From: Actinomycetes bacterium
Lineage (GTDB): Bacteria > Actinomycetota > Actinomycetes > Actinomycetales > Microbacteriaceae
NCBI GenBank assembly: GCA_023428065.1
Contig: JAEYZI010000038.1
Span: 1-17,107 of the forward strand
Direction of reading: 5' to 3'
DNA length: 17,107 bases
In this document: positions 16,198-17,107 of the stretch, piece after piece
How the letters are laid out: the number at the start of each line of letters is the position of its first letter
How positions within the stretch are numbered: position 1 is the first letter of the stretch
The notes under the pieces: model-generated
Databases searched by the model: none
Seen by the model: only the letters and a program-made list of their open reading frames with translations
What the model was told of the DNA's origin: nothing
Program-made: the position numbers and the translations under genes

Positions 16198-17107
16198 ATG
16201 ATCTGGTACATCGTCAGGCGCCTGCTGCAGGGCATCCCGGTGTTCTTCGGGTCGACGTTCATCATCTTCACGATGGTGTTCGCGATGCCCGGCAACCCCG
16301 TGCTCCGCATGTTCGGTGACCGCACGCCCTCCCCCGAGCAGATCGCGGCACTCGAGGCCAAGTTCCACCTCGACCAGCCCTACCTGACCCGCTACTTCCT
16401 CTATCTCGGCGACGTGCTGCAGGGCAACCTCGGCACGACCTACGCCGGACAGTCGGTCAACGAGATCCTCGCCCGCACCTTCCCGACCACGCTGCGGCTC
16501 GCGCTCATCGCGGTGCTCATCCAGCTGATCATCGGCGTGCTCGCCGGCCTCATCTCGGGCCTGCGCAAGGGCGGCATCTTCGACAACGTGAGCCTCCTCG
16601 TCACGCTCATCATCATCTCGATGCCCGTGTTCGTCTTCGCCTTCGTCGCGCAGTGGATCTTCGGCATCAACCTCGGCTGGTTCAGACCGACCGTGGGAGC
16701 CGGCGCCCCCTGGAGCGACCTGATACTCCCCGCGATCGTGCTCGCGGGTCTCAACATGGCCTACGTCGTGCGCCTCACGCGCGCGTCGGTCATCGAGACG
16801 AGCCAGAACGACTTCGTGCGCATGGCGTACGGCAAGGGGCTGTCGCGAGGGCGCGTCATCCCCGTGCACATCCTGCGCAACTCGATGATCCCCGTGACGA
16901 CGAACCTCGCCGCCGACTTCGGCATCCTGATCGTCGGCGCGACCGTCACGGAGGGCATCTTCAACGTGCCGGGAGTCGGAAACGAACTGTTCAAGGCGAT
17001 CAACCGCCACGACACCCCCGAGATCGTCTCGATCGTGACGATCCTCGTCATCGTGTACGTGCTCGTGAACATCGCCATCGACCTCCTCTACGGAGTGCTC
17101 GACCCGA
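16198..17107 (+). CDS. ABC-transporter permease, DppB/OppB type (3' end outside the window)
   Basis: The frame from ATG at 16198 has no stop before the window ends; 303 codons are visible, almost the full family length. The N-terminus MIWYIVRRLLQGIPVFFGSTFIIF is the typical first membrane segment of dipeptide/oligopeptide permeases, followed by an external region with FHLDQPYLTRY and GNLGTTY. About five more membrane segments follow. The cytoplasmic EAA loop, which contacts the ATPase, starts near residue 205 (DFVRMAYGKGLSRGRV), and NVPGVGNELFKAI is the family's late motif. The end, YGVLDP, is the usual C-terminus a few residues before the stop. No good Shine-Dalgarno precedes the ATG. A second permease and ATPase genes probably follow downstream. 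Confidence 0.95.
   Translation, partial: MIWYIVRRLLQGIPVFFGSTFIIFTMVFAMPGNPVLRMFGDRTPSPEQIAALEAKFHLDQPYLTRYFLYLGDVLQGNLGTTYAGQSVNEILARTFPTTLRLALIAVLIQLIIGVLAGLISGLRKGGIFDNVSLLVTLIIISMPVFVFAFVAQWIFGINLGWFRPTVGAGAPWSDLILPAIVLAGLNMAYVVRLTRASVIETSQNDFVRMAYGKGLSRGRVIPVHILRNSMIPVTTNLAADFGILIVGATVTEGIFNVPGVGNELFKAINRHDTPEIVSIVTILVIVYVLVNIAIDLLYGVLDP

Overview
The window is very GC-rich, and GC is strongly preferred at third codon positions. The gene families, lipoprotein signals, tandem glycine riboswitch and frequent Shine-Dalgarno-poor starts suggest an actinobacterium. The gene set and the habit of writing Asp-Ala as GGATGC-type codons look most like Microbacteriaceae. This placement is an inference from composition and gene content, because no rRNA or marker gene is present.

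Layout, left to right. (1) The 3' end of a membrane fatty acid desaturase (2-508, +). (2) A tightly packed histidine-degradation operon, hutU-hutG-hutI (589-4219, +), with overlapping stop and start codons; hutH and any regulator lie outside the window. (3) On the opposite strand, converging on hutI, a 1031-residue protein (4241-7336) with about 13 membrane segments followed by a complete patatin-type lipase domain that topology places outside the membrane. (4) A divergent five-span membrane protein of unknown function (7381-7992, +). (5) A tandem glycine riboswitch whose last hairpin can mask the ribosome binding site of gcvT, followed by gcvT-gcvH-gcvP (8258-12622, +), which encodes the T, H and P proteins of the glycine cleavage system. 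(6) A 25-bp imperfect inverted repeat downstream of gcvP (12639-12743). (7) A minus-strand group: a DCC-family thiol-disulfide protein, a CPBP-family membrane protein and a 53-aa Pro-rich protein. (8) Divergent from that group, the start of a peptide-type ABC importer operon: a solute-binding lipoprotein (14473-16098) and the first permease (16198 to the window end). It has a clear promoter, a cluster of CCGCCAT repeats in the control region and a strong hairpin between the two genes.

Functionally this is mostly nitrogen and one-carbon metabolism: histidine to glutamate, glycine to CO2, ammonia and methylene-tetrahydrofolate, and probable peptide import. I see no mobile element, CRISPR array, tRNA or rRNA. 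The least ordinary items are the membrane-anchored patatin, the Asn-for-His change in a HutG metal ligand, the CCGCCAT cluster, the large inverted repeat after gcvP and the tiny repeat-containing Pro-rich protein.
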